From Thalassobium sp. R2A62 (GTDB lineage: Bacteria > Pseudomonadota > Alphaproteobacteria > Rhodobacterales > Rhodobacteraceae), in assembly GCF_000161835.1 (NCBI RefSeq), contig NZ_GG697169.2, forward strand, positions 729,852 to 793,851: a stretch of DNA of 64,000 bases. Direction: 5' to 3'. Each line of letters opens with the position of its first letter. The first letter of the stretch is position 1. Position numbers and translations under genes: made by a program. Below are positions 9,251-17,213 of this stretch, piece after piece. Under the pieces are notes generated by a model. That model saw nothing but the letters and a program-made list of their open reading frames with translations. It made no database searches and was not told the origin of the DNA.

Positions 9251-9556
9251 ATGACGCAAGCTGTCGATGTGACAGGCCAGTTGGCCCTGCCGCCTGTGGT
9301 CGACCTAAGGAATGCTGACGCGACATGGAAAGCTTCGCAGCAGCTATGCGACGAAAATGCAGCCCAGCTGACGCTTGATGCAAGTGACCTTGCCGAAGTG
9401 ACATCGATTGGCGTTCAGATTGTATTCGCGACAGCGGCTTATGCCGGCGCACGTGGGAAACAAGTTTTTCTGCGTCATGCCAACGACCCTATTCGTCAGG
9501 ATCTCGCGCTGTTTGGTCTAACAGAATTATCGCCTGTCCCCTCCCTTAGTACGTAG
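9251..9556 (+). CDS. STAS-domain protein (anti-sigma-antagonist-like)
   Basis: 101-residue single STAS domain. The central LTLDASDLAEVTSIGVQIV corresponds to the region holding the phosphorylatable Ser/Thr in SpoIIAA-like proteins (here TSIG). It lies directly before a CheY-like gene and a cheA relic. In related Rhodobacteraceae such a STAS protein commonly opens a small chemotaxis-type gene set. An AAGAGG ribosome site precedes the ATG. Confidence 0.78.
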   Translation: MTQAVDVTGQLALPPVVDLRNADATWKASQQLCDENAAQLTLDASDLAEVTSIGVQIVFATAAYAGARGKQVFLRHANDPIRQDLALFGLTELSPVPSLST

Positions 9557-9567
9557 GATTTGTAACA

Positions 9568-9933
9568 ATGACACTTCAGGTTTTGGCTGTCGACGACAGC
9601 CGCACAATGCGCAATCTCATCGCGATCGCTCTTAGTGATGCAGGGTTCGAAGGGCATTTTGCAGATGACGGCGAACAAGCGCTCGAAGTTCTAGCAGGTA
9701 TCGAACCCGACGCTATCATCACTGACATCAATATGCCCAAACTCGATGGGTTCGGCTTCATCAACGAGGTCCGAAAAAAAAAGGAACATGGTGCAACGCC
9801 GATATTGGTTCTGACGACAGAGAGCGCACCTGAGTTAAGGACGCGTGCGCGTACGGCCGGTGCGACAGGGTGGATCGTTAAACCATTCGAGCAACGTAAA
9901 TTGGTACGCGCCCTACAGATGATCACGGGTTAA
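9568..9933 (+). CDS. CheY-like response regulator
   Basis: 121-residue stand-alone receiver domain. The acidic pair is in LAVDDSRTMRN, the phosphoacceptor Asp is in DAIITDINMPKLDGFGF, the Thr is in ILVLTTES, and the Lys is in GWIVKPFEQRKL. It has no output domain, so it probably acts by protein contact as in chemotaxis. Its presumed cognate kinase, the downstream cheA, is truncated, so the regulator may be orphaned. Confidence 0.9.
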   Translation: MTLQVLAVDDSRTMRNLIAIALSDAGFEGHFADDGEQALEVLAGIEPDAIITDINMPKLDGFGFINEVRKKKEHGATPILVLTTESAPELRTRARTAGATGWIVKPFEQRKLVRALQMITG

Positions 9934-9935
9934 CA

Positions 9936-10268
9936 ATGGCACCACCCGACCCTCTTGCCGATGTCCACCAAGGGTTTCTTGTCGAATGTGACGATCTGCT
10001 TGAGATTATCCATGACGGTTTGATCGCGATCGAAGGTCACGTTTCAACACGTGACACGATCAACGATATGTTTCGCGCCGTTCATTCGATAAAAGAAGGT
10101 GCTGGCGCATTCAACTACGCCGGCATCGTTCGTTTTGCTCACGGGGTTGAAACCGCCTTAGAGGGGTATGTCCCACAGGGTCGCCGGCTCTTTTCCGAGC
10201 TGACGGTCGCGGAAAATATCGAAATCGGCATGATGGCTTATGGCGAAGGCCCGAATACACGCGATTGA
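9936..10268 (+). pseudogene. Truncated cheA fused in frame to a livF/urtE-type fragment
   Basis: Residues 1 to ~76 are the start of a CheA histidine kinase. This is an Hpt domain with the phosphorylation motif MFRAVHSIKEGAGAF (His50). From about nucleotide 10164 the sequence changes without a frame break into the middle of a branched-chain amino acid or urea ABC ATPase (GYVPQGRRLFSELTVAENI). The frame ends at a TGA (10266-10268) at a place where the ABC protein family continues. The remaining CheA domains (dimerisation, ATPase, CheW-like) are absent. A deletion between two once-separate loci, or an assembly join, explains it. The product is unlikely to be functional. Confidence 0.8.
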
Positions 10269-10625
10269 GTGTTGGACATCTTCCCACGTTTGCGAGAACG
10301 TATGGGACAACGGGCCGAAACATTATCAGGCGGCGAACAACAGATGCTGGCCAAAGCACGCGCATTGTGTTTGCGTCCAAAGGTCCTGCTGCTGGACGAG
10401 CCGACAGAAGGGCTGCAACCCTCGATGATTGCGCAAATTCGGCAGGTCGTCGCACGGATGAAGAACGACGGCGTTGCGGTGATCCTCGTTGAACAACGGA
10501 TAAAAGCCGTTCTGGAACTTACGGATCACGCGGTGTTTATTGAGAACGGAAAGACCATTCAAACCATGGATCGCGCCGAATTGGCCAATGATCCGGCTGT
10601 CTTAAACCAACATTTAGGAGTGTAG
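10269..10625 (+). pseudogene. C-terminal remnant of a LivF/UrtE-type ABC ATPase
   Basis: Same reading frame as the preceding chimera, after the in-frame TGA. It contains the ABC signature LSGGEQQMLAKARALCL, Walker B with DEP (KVLLLDEPTEGLQPS) and the switch-region ILVEQRI, and it ends normally. The Walker A half is missing because the upstream part was replaced by cheA sequence. It cannot hydrolyse ATP on its own. Confidence 0.8.
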
Positions 10626-10679
10626 ATCAATGATGTCACACCTGCACGCTTGTTCTTTTTCAACATCTGGATCTAGATT

Positions 10680-11813
10680 ATGACTGCGCCGCTCGAAGGC
10701 CTCAAGGTGGTCGAACTTGCTCGGATTTTGGCGGGACCTTGGATCGGTCAGACGCTCGCGGATCTTGGCGCTGAAGTCGTAAAAGTCGAATCCCCTAACG
10801 GCGACGACACCAGAACATGGGGGCCCCCCTTTGTGACGCGCACTGCCCCTGATGGGACTACCGAAACCACTGCCGCTTATTTTCATTCCGCCAATCGCGG
10901 CAAGACGAGCATCACAATTGATCTGACCAACGCCGACGATTTGGCCAAATTGCGCGATTTGATCGCCGAGGCTGATGTTTTTATCGAGAATTTCAAAGTC
11001 GGCGGGCTGGAAAAATACGAGCTAGATTATGAAACGGTTTCGAGTCGTCATCCCAGATTGATTTACTGCAGCGTCACTGGGTTTGGGCAAACGGGCCCCT
11101 TTGCCCATCGTGCTGGCTATGATTTCTTGATCCAAGGCATGAGCGGGATCATGGATCTAACGGGCGCACCAGACGGCGAGCCCCAAAAGATCGGCGTCGC
11201 GTTTACCGACATCTTTACCGGCCTATACGGTGTGATTGGGATCCAAGCGGCCCTCGTCGACCGCGACAGGTCTGGCCTAGGTCAGCATATTGATATGTCT
11301 TTGATGGACAGCATGACCGCCGTGCTCGCCAACCAAGCGCAAAACTACTTTGCTACAGGACAGGCTCCTACACGGCTAGGAAATGCGCATCCCAATATCG
11401 CGCCCTATCAGGTGCTAACATGTGCAGACGGCCATGTGATCATTGCATGCGGCAATGACAGACAGTTTGCTGCCCTGATGCAGTTTCTGGGGCTCACAGT
11501 ACCCTCAGAATTTGAAACCAACGCCCTGCGCGTCGAGAATCGTGATGAATTGACCGAAGTTCTGACGGCGAAACTCTCAAATCTATCACAGTCAGAGGTG
11601 ATTTCAGGGTTAGAAGGCGTTTCGGTGCCCGCAGGCCCCATCAACACAGTTGAGCAGGCTTTGAACCATCCGCAAATCAAACATCGCAGCTTGGTCGTCA
11701 AGCCGGACGGCATTCAAGGCCTCAGAACCCCTATCGCATTTTCGCGCAGCACGCTCAAAACAGACAAACCCGCGCCAGTGCATCAATCGAAACGGCCAAA
11801 GAACCAAGGGTAA
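10680..11813 (+). CDS. CaiB/BaiF family (class III) CoA-transferase
   Basis: 377-residue class III CoA-transferase. The N-terminal LEGLKVVELARILAGPWIGQ and LGAEVVKVESPNGDDTR are typical, as is FIENFKVGGLEKYELDY. The catalytic Asp is expected in GLGQHIDMSLMDS. Members exchange CoA between acyl groups (carnitine, formyl, succinyl and others); the substrate cannot be told here. It starts 55 bp after the broken ABC gene, so it may once have been part of the same transcript. The sequence is intact and of ordinary length. Confidence 0.9.
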   Translation: MTAPLEGLKVVELARILAGPWIGQTLADLGAEVVKVESPNGDDTRTWGPPFVTRTAPDGTTETTAAYFHSANRGKTSITIDLTNADDLAKLRDLIAEADVFIENFKVGGLEKYELDYETVSSRHPRLIYCSVTGFGQTGPFAHRAGYDFLIQGMSGIMDLTGAPDGEPQKIGVAFTDIFTGLYGVIGIQAALVDRDRSGLGQHIDMSLMDSMTAVLANQAQNYFATGQAPTRLGNAHPNIAPYQVLTCADGHVIIACGNDRQFAALMQFLGLTVPSEFETNALRVENRDELTEVLTAKLSNLSQSEVISGLEGVSVPAGPINTVEQALNHPQIKHRSLVVKPDGIQGLRTPIAFSRSTLKTDKPAPVHQSKRPKNQG

Positions 11814-12005
11814 TGCGCCAAAGCGTTAACTCTGATGCTCGAGCATGCTCGCGTTGCCTCTAGCTGAAATCTGACCAGTCAAATTCGGCAATTTAGCCGA
11901 CTTTCGGATCATGGGCTTTGCGGCCCAAACCGCAGCAATTTGAATCTCAGTACGAATTGGATTATCGTGGCTTCAATAAAAAATAAAATCTTGAGCGGTT
12001 TCAAT

Positions 12006-12464
12006 ATGCTATCCCTACCCACGTCAACTTTTGGCGCATTTCTCACGCTGTTCATTCGGCGGCCAAGGCGTCTTCAAATGGCGGCGCTGTGCCATCGCGG
12101 CCAAGGCGACGCAAAAGAATACCTGTTGGTGACCAGTCGCGATACTGGCCGCTGGATTATTCCCAAAGGCTGGCCCATTCGGGGCCTATCATCGAACGAA
12201 ACGGCCCTGCAAGAAGCGTGGGAAGAAGCCGGCGTTACCAAGGGCCGAGCCTCTGAACGGCCCATCGGCATGTACACCTACCAAAAACGTCGCGATACTG
12301 GCCTATGTATCCCAGTGGAAACACTGGTTTATTCTGTGTCAGTTGCCGAAGTTGCGGATGAGTTTCCCGAGGTCGAAGAACGTACCCGTAAATGGGTTAA
12401 CGCCGCCGACGCCGCAGAGATGGTACAAGAACCTGAACTCAAGGCGATTTTGCGCGACCAATAA
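12006..12464 (+). CDS. NUDIX hydrolase
   Basis: 152 residues from the ATG at 12006, which follows a stretch of weak coding character; an earlier TTG at 11940 is less likely. The Nudix box is recognisable as GLSSNETALQEAWEEAGV, with Gln instead of the usual Arg before the first Glu of the REXXEE core. WIIPKGWP before it is typical of the diphosphoinositol-polyphosphate phosphohydrolase-like branch. It probably cleaves a nucleoside or inositol diphosphate; the substrate is unknown. Confidence 0.85.
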   Translation: MLSLPTSTFGAFLTLFIRRPRRLQMAALCHRGQGDAKEYLLVTSRDTGRWIIPKGWPIRGLSSNETALQEAWEEAGVTKGRASERPIGMYTYQKRRDTGLCIPVETLVYSVSVAEVADEFPEVEERTRKWVNAADAAEMVQEPELKAILRDQ

Positions 12465-12546
12465 CCCCTTATTTGGATCACTGAAACCTTGCGGCGTTGG
12501 ACCAGAAACCGCTAAGGGTTTCGAGCAAACTTAGGGGGGACACCAA

Positions 12547-14031
12547 ATGCCAGAGAATCAAAACGATCCACGCCACCTAGAAACCTTGGACCGTGACTTA
12601 GCACGCTTTTCAAACCTCGAGGCTGCGACCAGTATGGTCGGTCGCCCGATGGTCGGCGTTGGTGTGTCATTTATTTTTGTCGTGATGGCTGGCCTCGCGG
12701 CCATGCTATTCTTCGGTCAAGCATCGAATTCATACATCGTCATCATTGCGGCCGGTCTGGGTGCCTACATGGCGCTGAACATCGGCGCGAACGATGTCGC
12801 CAACAATATGGGCCCTGCTGTAGGCGCCAATGCGCTCTCCATGGGGGGCGCGATCGCAATCGCCGTCGTCTTTGAGAGTGCGGGTGCTCTCATCGCGGGC
12901 GGGGATGTGGTTTCCACCATCGCCAAAGGCATCATTGAGCCAGAACGCATCGGTACCGCTGACGTGTTTGTTTGGGCCATGATGTCGGCACTGTTGTCCG
13001 CAGCCCTTTGGGTCAATCTCGCCACTTGGGTTGGCGCGCCTGTCTCGACCACCCACTCGGTGGTTGGTGGCGTGATGGGTGCCGGCATCGCCGCTGCGGG
13101 CTTCTCGGCAGTGTCATGGGGCACAATGTCTAGCATCGCAGCGTCCTGGGTCATCTCCCCTGTTTTGGGTGGCGCGATCGCGGCGTTCTTCTTGTTCGTG
13201 ATCAAGTCCCGCATCATTTACCAAGACGACAAGATCACAGCAGCTCGCAAATGGGTTCCGATCTTGGTCGGTATTATGGCCGGTGCATTCGGTGCTTATC
13301 TGGCGCTGAAAGGTCTCAAGAAAATCATCAAGATTGATATGCCAATAGCGTTGTTGATCGGTCTTGCGATCGCGGTCATCGCATGGTTGATCATGATCCC
13401 AGTGACCAAGAAGCAATCCATTGGCTTGGAGAACCGGAACAAATCTCTCAAGGTTCTCTTTGGCATTCCACTGGTTGTATCAGCCGCTTTGCTCAGCTTT
13501 GCGCATGGTGCGAACGATGTGGCAAATGCAGTGGGTCCGTTGGCCGCAATTGTTGACGTTTCGCAATCCGGTGACTTCACTTCGGCCTTTAGCATTCCAT
13601 TGTGGGTTATGATTATTGGTGCGTTCGGTATCTCCTTTGGCCTGTTTCTGTTTGGCCCAAAATTGATCCGAATGGTCGGCAACCAGATTACCAAGCTGAA
13701 CCCGATGCGCGCCTATTGTGTGGCGTTGTCTGCAGCGATCACTGTGATCTTTGCCAGCTGGCTCGGCCTTCCGGTCTCGTCGACCCACATCGCTGTTGGT
13801 GCCGTGTTTGGCGTTGGCTTCTTTCGCGAGTGGGATGCAGAGCGTCGCCTCCGTAAGGCACGTGTGGCAATGCCAGATCGCCCACAATATGCGCCAGAGG
13901 AACGTCGCCGTCGCAAGCTGGTCCGCCGCTCGCACTTTATGACAATTATTGCGGCTTGGATCATTACGGTCCCTGCAGCCGCGATCATGTCAGGTGTGAT
14001 CTTCTTCCTGATCAGCTCTTTCGTTTCCTAG
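12547..14031 (+). CDS. pit: Inorganic phosphate transporter, PiT family
   Basis: 494-residue polytopic membrane protein. It carries the two inverted PiT signatures, NIGANDVANNMGPAVGANAL near residue 80 and FAHGANDVANAVGPLAAI near 320, and paired VSTTHSVVGGVMGAGI and VSSTHIAVGAVFGVGF motifs. About ten to twelve TM helices are apparent. It imports phosphate (probably as metal phosphate) with cations. A GGGGGGAC ribosome site precedes the ATG. It is a single-gene unit, with a hairpin following the stop. Confidence 0.93.
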   Translation: MPENQNDPRHLETLDRDLARFSNLEAATSMVGRPMVGVGVSFIFVVMAGLAAMLFFGQASNSYIVIIAAGLGAYMALNIGANDVANNMGPAVGANALSMGGAIAIAVVFESAGALIAGGDVVSTIAKGIIEPERIGTADVFVWAMMSALLSAALWVNLATWVGAPVSTTHSVVGGVMGAGIAAAGFSAVSWGTMSSIAASWVISPVLGGAIAAFFLFVIKSRIIYQDDKITAARKWVPILVGIMAGAFGAYLALKGLKKIIKIDMPIALLIGLAIAVIAWLIMIPVTKKQSIGLENRNKSLKVLFGIPLVVSAALLSFAHGANDVANAVGPLAAIVDVSQSGDFTSAFSIPLWVMIIGAFGISFGLFLFGPKLIRMVGNQITKLNPMRAYCVALSAAITVIFASWLGLPVSSTHIAVGAVFGVGFFREWDAERRLRKARVAMPDRPQYAPEERRRRKLVRRSHFMTIIAAWIITVPAAAIMSGVIFFLISSFVS

Positions 14032-14042
14032 GTCAAAACAGC

Positions 14043-14080
14043 GTTCTCCCACAGCCCTTCCAATAGGGTTGCGAGAGAAC
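14043..14080 (+). terminator. Possible terminator hairpin after the phosphate transporter
   Basis: Inverted repeat GTTCTC ... GAGAAC enclosing a second short stem CAGCCCT/AGGGTTG, starting 12 bp after the stop. There is no U-tract, so it is either a weak terminator or a 3'-end stabiliser. Confidence 0.4.
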
Positions 14081-14354
14081 ACGACCTACCACACCGACAC
14101 AAATTCTCCGTTCCAGTACAATTGGTCTGAACCATGAGACAACAAAAATCCGTCCCTTTGGGGGTGTTTTTTCATAGGTGGGCTCCCACAAAACCCTCTA
14201 CCATTGTTTCTGATCCTCGCCCGTCTTGCGATCTCGCAATGGGCCATGATGATTGACCGAATAGCGCGGGGCAGGTACCGAAAAAGGTAACAGCAGCGGT
14301 TCGGCGTCAATTCAACAGCAAAACCGCCGCGAAAACTAAGCGGAGGAAGCAGCC
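14081..14354. other. Non-coding stretch before the ureohydrolase
   Basis: About 270 bp between a hairpin and the ureohydrolase ATG. I see no convincing gene and could not match a guanidine riboswitch consensus by eye. A GCGGAGGAAG ribosome site lies just before the ATG. It presumably holds the promoter. Confidence 0.4.
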
Positions 14355-15350
14355 ATGTCCGATCCACATCTGAATTCCATGATGGAGAACCTCTATTGGT
14401 GGGGCATCCCCACCTTATTCCGATGCCCCAATAAACCGGCAACGGGCCATGACATTGCGTTGGTTGGCGTGCCTCACTCCACCGGAAATGGGACCACCGA
14501 ACGCGACCAGCATCTGGGACCACGCGCGCTCAGAAATGTGTCATCTGTCCAGAGACGCATGCACAGCGGGTTCCAGCTAGATCCATGGAGTGCGGCGAGC
14601 GTCGTGGACGTAGGCGACGTGCCGTTTCCAAAAGCCAACGATAACGAAGATTGCATCGAGCAAATCACACGGCTTTACCGCGAGATCGACGCAGCTGGTG
14701 CACACCCGATTTCCGTCGGTGGGGATCATTCCATCACAGGCGGGATCGTTCAGGCATTGGGATGTGGAAATGTGACCGGTGGTGAACCTGTCTGCTTTTT
14801 GCATCTCGACGCTCATACAGATGTCTTTACCAAGGTCGATCACTTCCTAGGGGCCAAGAAATCCGCAGCCCACTGGGGGGCCTATCTCGCCGATCAGGGC
14901 AAGGTCGACCCAACACATTCAATGCAGATCGGATTGCGCGGCCATGCGCGGACATTAGATTGGCTGCAACCGTCCTATGACTATGGCTACAACGTCGTCA
15001 CGATGAAAGAGTTCATACAGCGCGGACTAGCGGATGTTGTGGCGCAGATCGCCGAGACACTGGCAGGGCGACCTGTCTACATCACGTTTGATCTCGATTG
15101 TCTCGATCCCACGATCGCACCAGGTGTGTCCAACATCGAAGCTGGCGAAAAAGGCTTTGATATTGACGAGGCGATTGGCCTGCTACACGCTGTACGTGGA
15201 TTGAACATCGTCGGTGGCGACATTGTTTGCATGATGCCAACCAAGGACAGTCCCAACCAAATCACAGCCCTGACAGCTGGTGCTGTTATGTTCGAGATGA
15301 TCTCGATGGTTGCCGAGAATGTATCAAAGACCCCCAGGGAGATCGCGTGA
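14355..15350 (+). CDS. Ureohydrolase (agmatinase / guanidino-compound hydrolase family)
   Basis: 331-residue arginase-superfamily enzyme with the complete binuclear metal site: SVGGDHSI (His), FLHLDAHTDVF (Asp-His-Asp) and FDLDCLDP (two Asp). It hydrolyses a guanidino group to urea plus amine. The long N-terminus (ENLYWWGIPTLFRCP) sets it apart from classic SpeB, so the substrate (agmatine, guanidinobutyrate, guanidine or similar) is open. Its TGA overlaps the ATG of a second, truncated ureohydrolase gene, suggesting the two were a hetero-pair or sequential enzymes. Confidence 0.88.
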   Translation: MSDPHLNSMMENLYWWGIPTLFRCPNKPATGHDIALVGVPHSTGNGTTERDQHLGPRALRNVSSVQRRMHSGFQLDPWSAASVVDVGDVPFPKANDNEDCIEQITRLYREIDAAGAHPISVGGDHSITGGIVQALGCGNVTGGEPVCFLHLDAHTDVFTKVDHFLGAKKSAAHWGAYLADQGKVDPTHSMQIGLRGHARTLDWLQPSYDYGYNVVTMKEFIQRGLADVVAQIAETLAGRPVYITFDLDCLDPTIAPGVSNIEAGEKGFDIDEAIGLLHAVRGLNIVGGDIVCMMPTKDSPNQITALTAGAVMFEMISMVAENVSKTPREIA

Positions 15351-15643
15351 TGGAAACCGTTTCTGCTGAATTCTTTCGACAGGTTTCTAGAATGGATTTG
15401 CCACGCTTTGCCGGTGTGCCGACATTCATGCGCCTGCCGCATGTGACCCCTGACCACCCTGCGTACGAACAGGTGCAGATGGGGCTTGTGGGCGTGCCTT
15501 GGGATGCTGGCACCACCAACCGACCTGGCCCCCGTCACGGCCCGCGACAGGTACGCAACCTGTCGACCATGATCCGCGCGGGCAACCCCGTGACTGGCGT
15601 GAACCCCTTTGATTTGGTCAATTGCGCAGTTAAGCAGCAGTAG
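15350..15643 (+). pseudogene. Second ureohydrolase, truncated at the accessory-region border
   Basis: 97 codons that match the front of agmatinase or guanidinobutyrase-type enzymes (PRFAGVPTFMRLPH, VGVPWDAGTTNRPGPRHGPR, VTGVNPFDL). The homology then ends abruptly near 15630 and the frame closes five codons later. All metal ligands are lost, about 220 residues short of the family length. Translation would be coupled to the upstream gene (overlapping start and stop). The break marks the left junction between conserved chromosome and the accessory region. Confidence 0.85.
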
Positions 15644-15703
15644 CTGCTTACGGGCTTGCAAGGGCAGCCATATTGCTTTCCTCGCCATTCACATGGGTCG
15701 TAA

Positions 15704-16038
15704 CAAACGGTACCTTATCTATCTCGGGGCAAACAAACCTCGGCGCTCAAGATTTATAGCGATAAATTCTATCCTGCAGGGCGTCACGACCTAGCAACAG
15801 TCTTCCTTCAGCGCTGCTTGGATCAGTGCGTAAGAGGTGGCTCAGCAAGCATAGTGCTTCCACAAAATTGGCTTTTTCTCAGAAGATACGAAGAACTGCG
15901 AATAAAAACGCTGACCGAGGAAGAATACAATTTAGTAGCAAAGTTGGGCGAAGGTGGGTTTGAGTCCTCCGCCGCTGCCGGTGCATTTTTGGCCATGATC
16001 ACCTTAAGTGCCAAAGTCAAAAGCTTAGAACTTCAACT
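15704..16038 (+). pseudogene. Fragment of an N6-adenine DNA methyltransferase (Eco57I/PglX-like)
   Basis: An open frame without a start reads KFYPAGRHDLATVFLQRCLD, then SIVLPQNWLFLRRYEELR and NLVAKLGEGGFESS with AGAFLAMITLS. These stretches resemble the part of type IIG or BREX PglX-like methyltransferases that follows the NPPY motif. The NPPY region and the C-terminus are missing; the right side is cut by the IS6 end at 16039. It is a relic of a restriction or phage-defence gene. The family call is from remembered motif resemblance, not a search. Confidence 0.6.
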
Positions 16039-16858
16039 GGTGATGTCAGACGGATGCGAACCAGTCTCTGCAAGGACAATGAGCCTGTCCCTTATGCTGC
16101 ACCGAGTTGGCGCCACTCGGAAAGAGCAGCGGTTCGGTTGAGCTTGAAATTGGCGCGTGAGTAAATGGGGCGCTCCAGGTTGAAATGGTTATAGACGGAG
16201 GCGTGAACAGCGGAAAATTTCTGCAAACTTCCCATATTACGGAAACCCAACATCGCCCGTTCTCGTCGTCGAAATGGCTGTTGTGAATTCTCGCCTCGAT
16301 TGTTCAACCAACGGCCAGTTTCCTGTTTCTTCGAATTGCCAATAATCTCCATTGCAGCGCCATAGGACCTAAGTTTGTCCGTCACGATGACATGCGGATT
16401 CCCATAGCGTTTCATTGTTTTCTTAAAGAATTTCAATGCCGCCTTGCGATCACGGCGTTTTGTGGCAAAGGTTTCCAGCACCTCGCCTTCATGATCGACC
16501 GCACGCCAAAGGTAATGAATCTCTCCATTTATTTTCACAAAAAACCTCGTCCAAATGCCATTGCCAGTTGGAATGGGCGTGCTTCCGCTGGATACCTTTC
16601 TTGCGGATCTCGGCTGCGAAAATAGGGCCAAACCGATTCCACCAAAACCGCACCGTCTCGTGACTGATAACGATCCCTCGCTCGTGCAGCAGGTCTTCAA
16701 CATTTCGAAGGGAAAGTGGAAATCGCACATACATCATCACTGCCAGGCGGATGATTTCAGGAGACGTCTTAAAGTAGCGAAAGGGCGAAGGTTTTGTCAT
16801 CCGCAATCGCTACGAAACCCACCTGCCCTGTTCAAGTCAGTTTCCTCTGACACTGCCC
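16039..16858 (-). mobile_element. IS6-family element, copy A1 (decayed)
   Basis: 820 bp, bounded by imperfect inverted repeats: GGTGATGTCAGA at the left and TCTGACACTGCCC at the right (inverse GGGCAGTGTCAGA). It is the same length as the intact copy at 61.65-62.47 kb. It contains one transposase gene broken by a frameshift. It cuts the methyltransferase fragment on its left and abuts another IS6 fragment on its right. Confidence 0.85.
16092..16806 (-). pseudogene. IS6-family transposase, frameshifted (copy A1)
   Basis: The N-terminal part (helix-turn-helix, EDLLHERGIVISHETVRFWW) reads to WHLDEVF, the first catalytic Asp. It then shifts frame at a run of six T (gene strand) where the intact copy has no such run. 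The second part continues in another frame with VTDKLRSYGAA (second Asp) and NNRGENSQQPFRR (catalytic Glu). One inserted T explains the shift. The reading could be restored only by ribosomal slippage, which is not usual for IS6. Confidence 0.85.
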
Positions 16859-17157
16859 CACTGCCAGTTTTAGTATACGCGCATCCGGCTGACACGGTTT
16901 CTGCAGATCACGGCAGCGAAGATCGGACCGAACCTGTTCCACCAGAAACGGACAGTTTCGTGACTGATTTCGATGCCCCGTTCGTGCAGCAAGTCTTCGA
17001 CATTGCGCAGCAATAATGGAAACCAAACGTAAAGCATCACCGCCAAACGAATGATCTCAGACGACGTCTTGAAGTAGCGGAAAGGGCTGTGTTTGGTCAT
17101 CTGGCGATGCTAGGTCGCCACCCTGCCCATCTCAAGTCAGTTTCCTCTGACAATGCC
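16859..17157 (-). mobile_element. IS6-family fragment, copy A2 (left part missing)
   Basis: Right-end portion of a second IS6 copy, ending in TCTGACAATGCCC. It codes for the first ~65-76 residues of the transposase (MTKHSPFRYFKTSSEIIRLA and the HTH). It stops where copy A1 begins, so A1 probably replaced or recombined into it. Only the N-terminal DNA-binding part survives. Confidence 0.8.
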
Positions 17158-17213
17158 CTCATCAAGAGTGCCTTAGCAACGCAGCTGCGGCCGAGTGGTC
17201 TTGGACGCCCCAC

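Noticed and set aside
14081-14354. Guanidine riboswitch before the ureohydrolase
   Set aside because: No recognisable ykkC-I, -II or -III consensus on inspection; a covariance-model scan would decide.
16489-16806. Programmed frameshift in the IS6 transposase of copy A1
   Set aside because: IS6 transposases are single-frame; the intact copy D lacks the T6 run, so a decay mutation is simpler.
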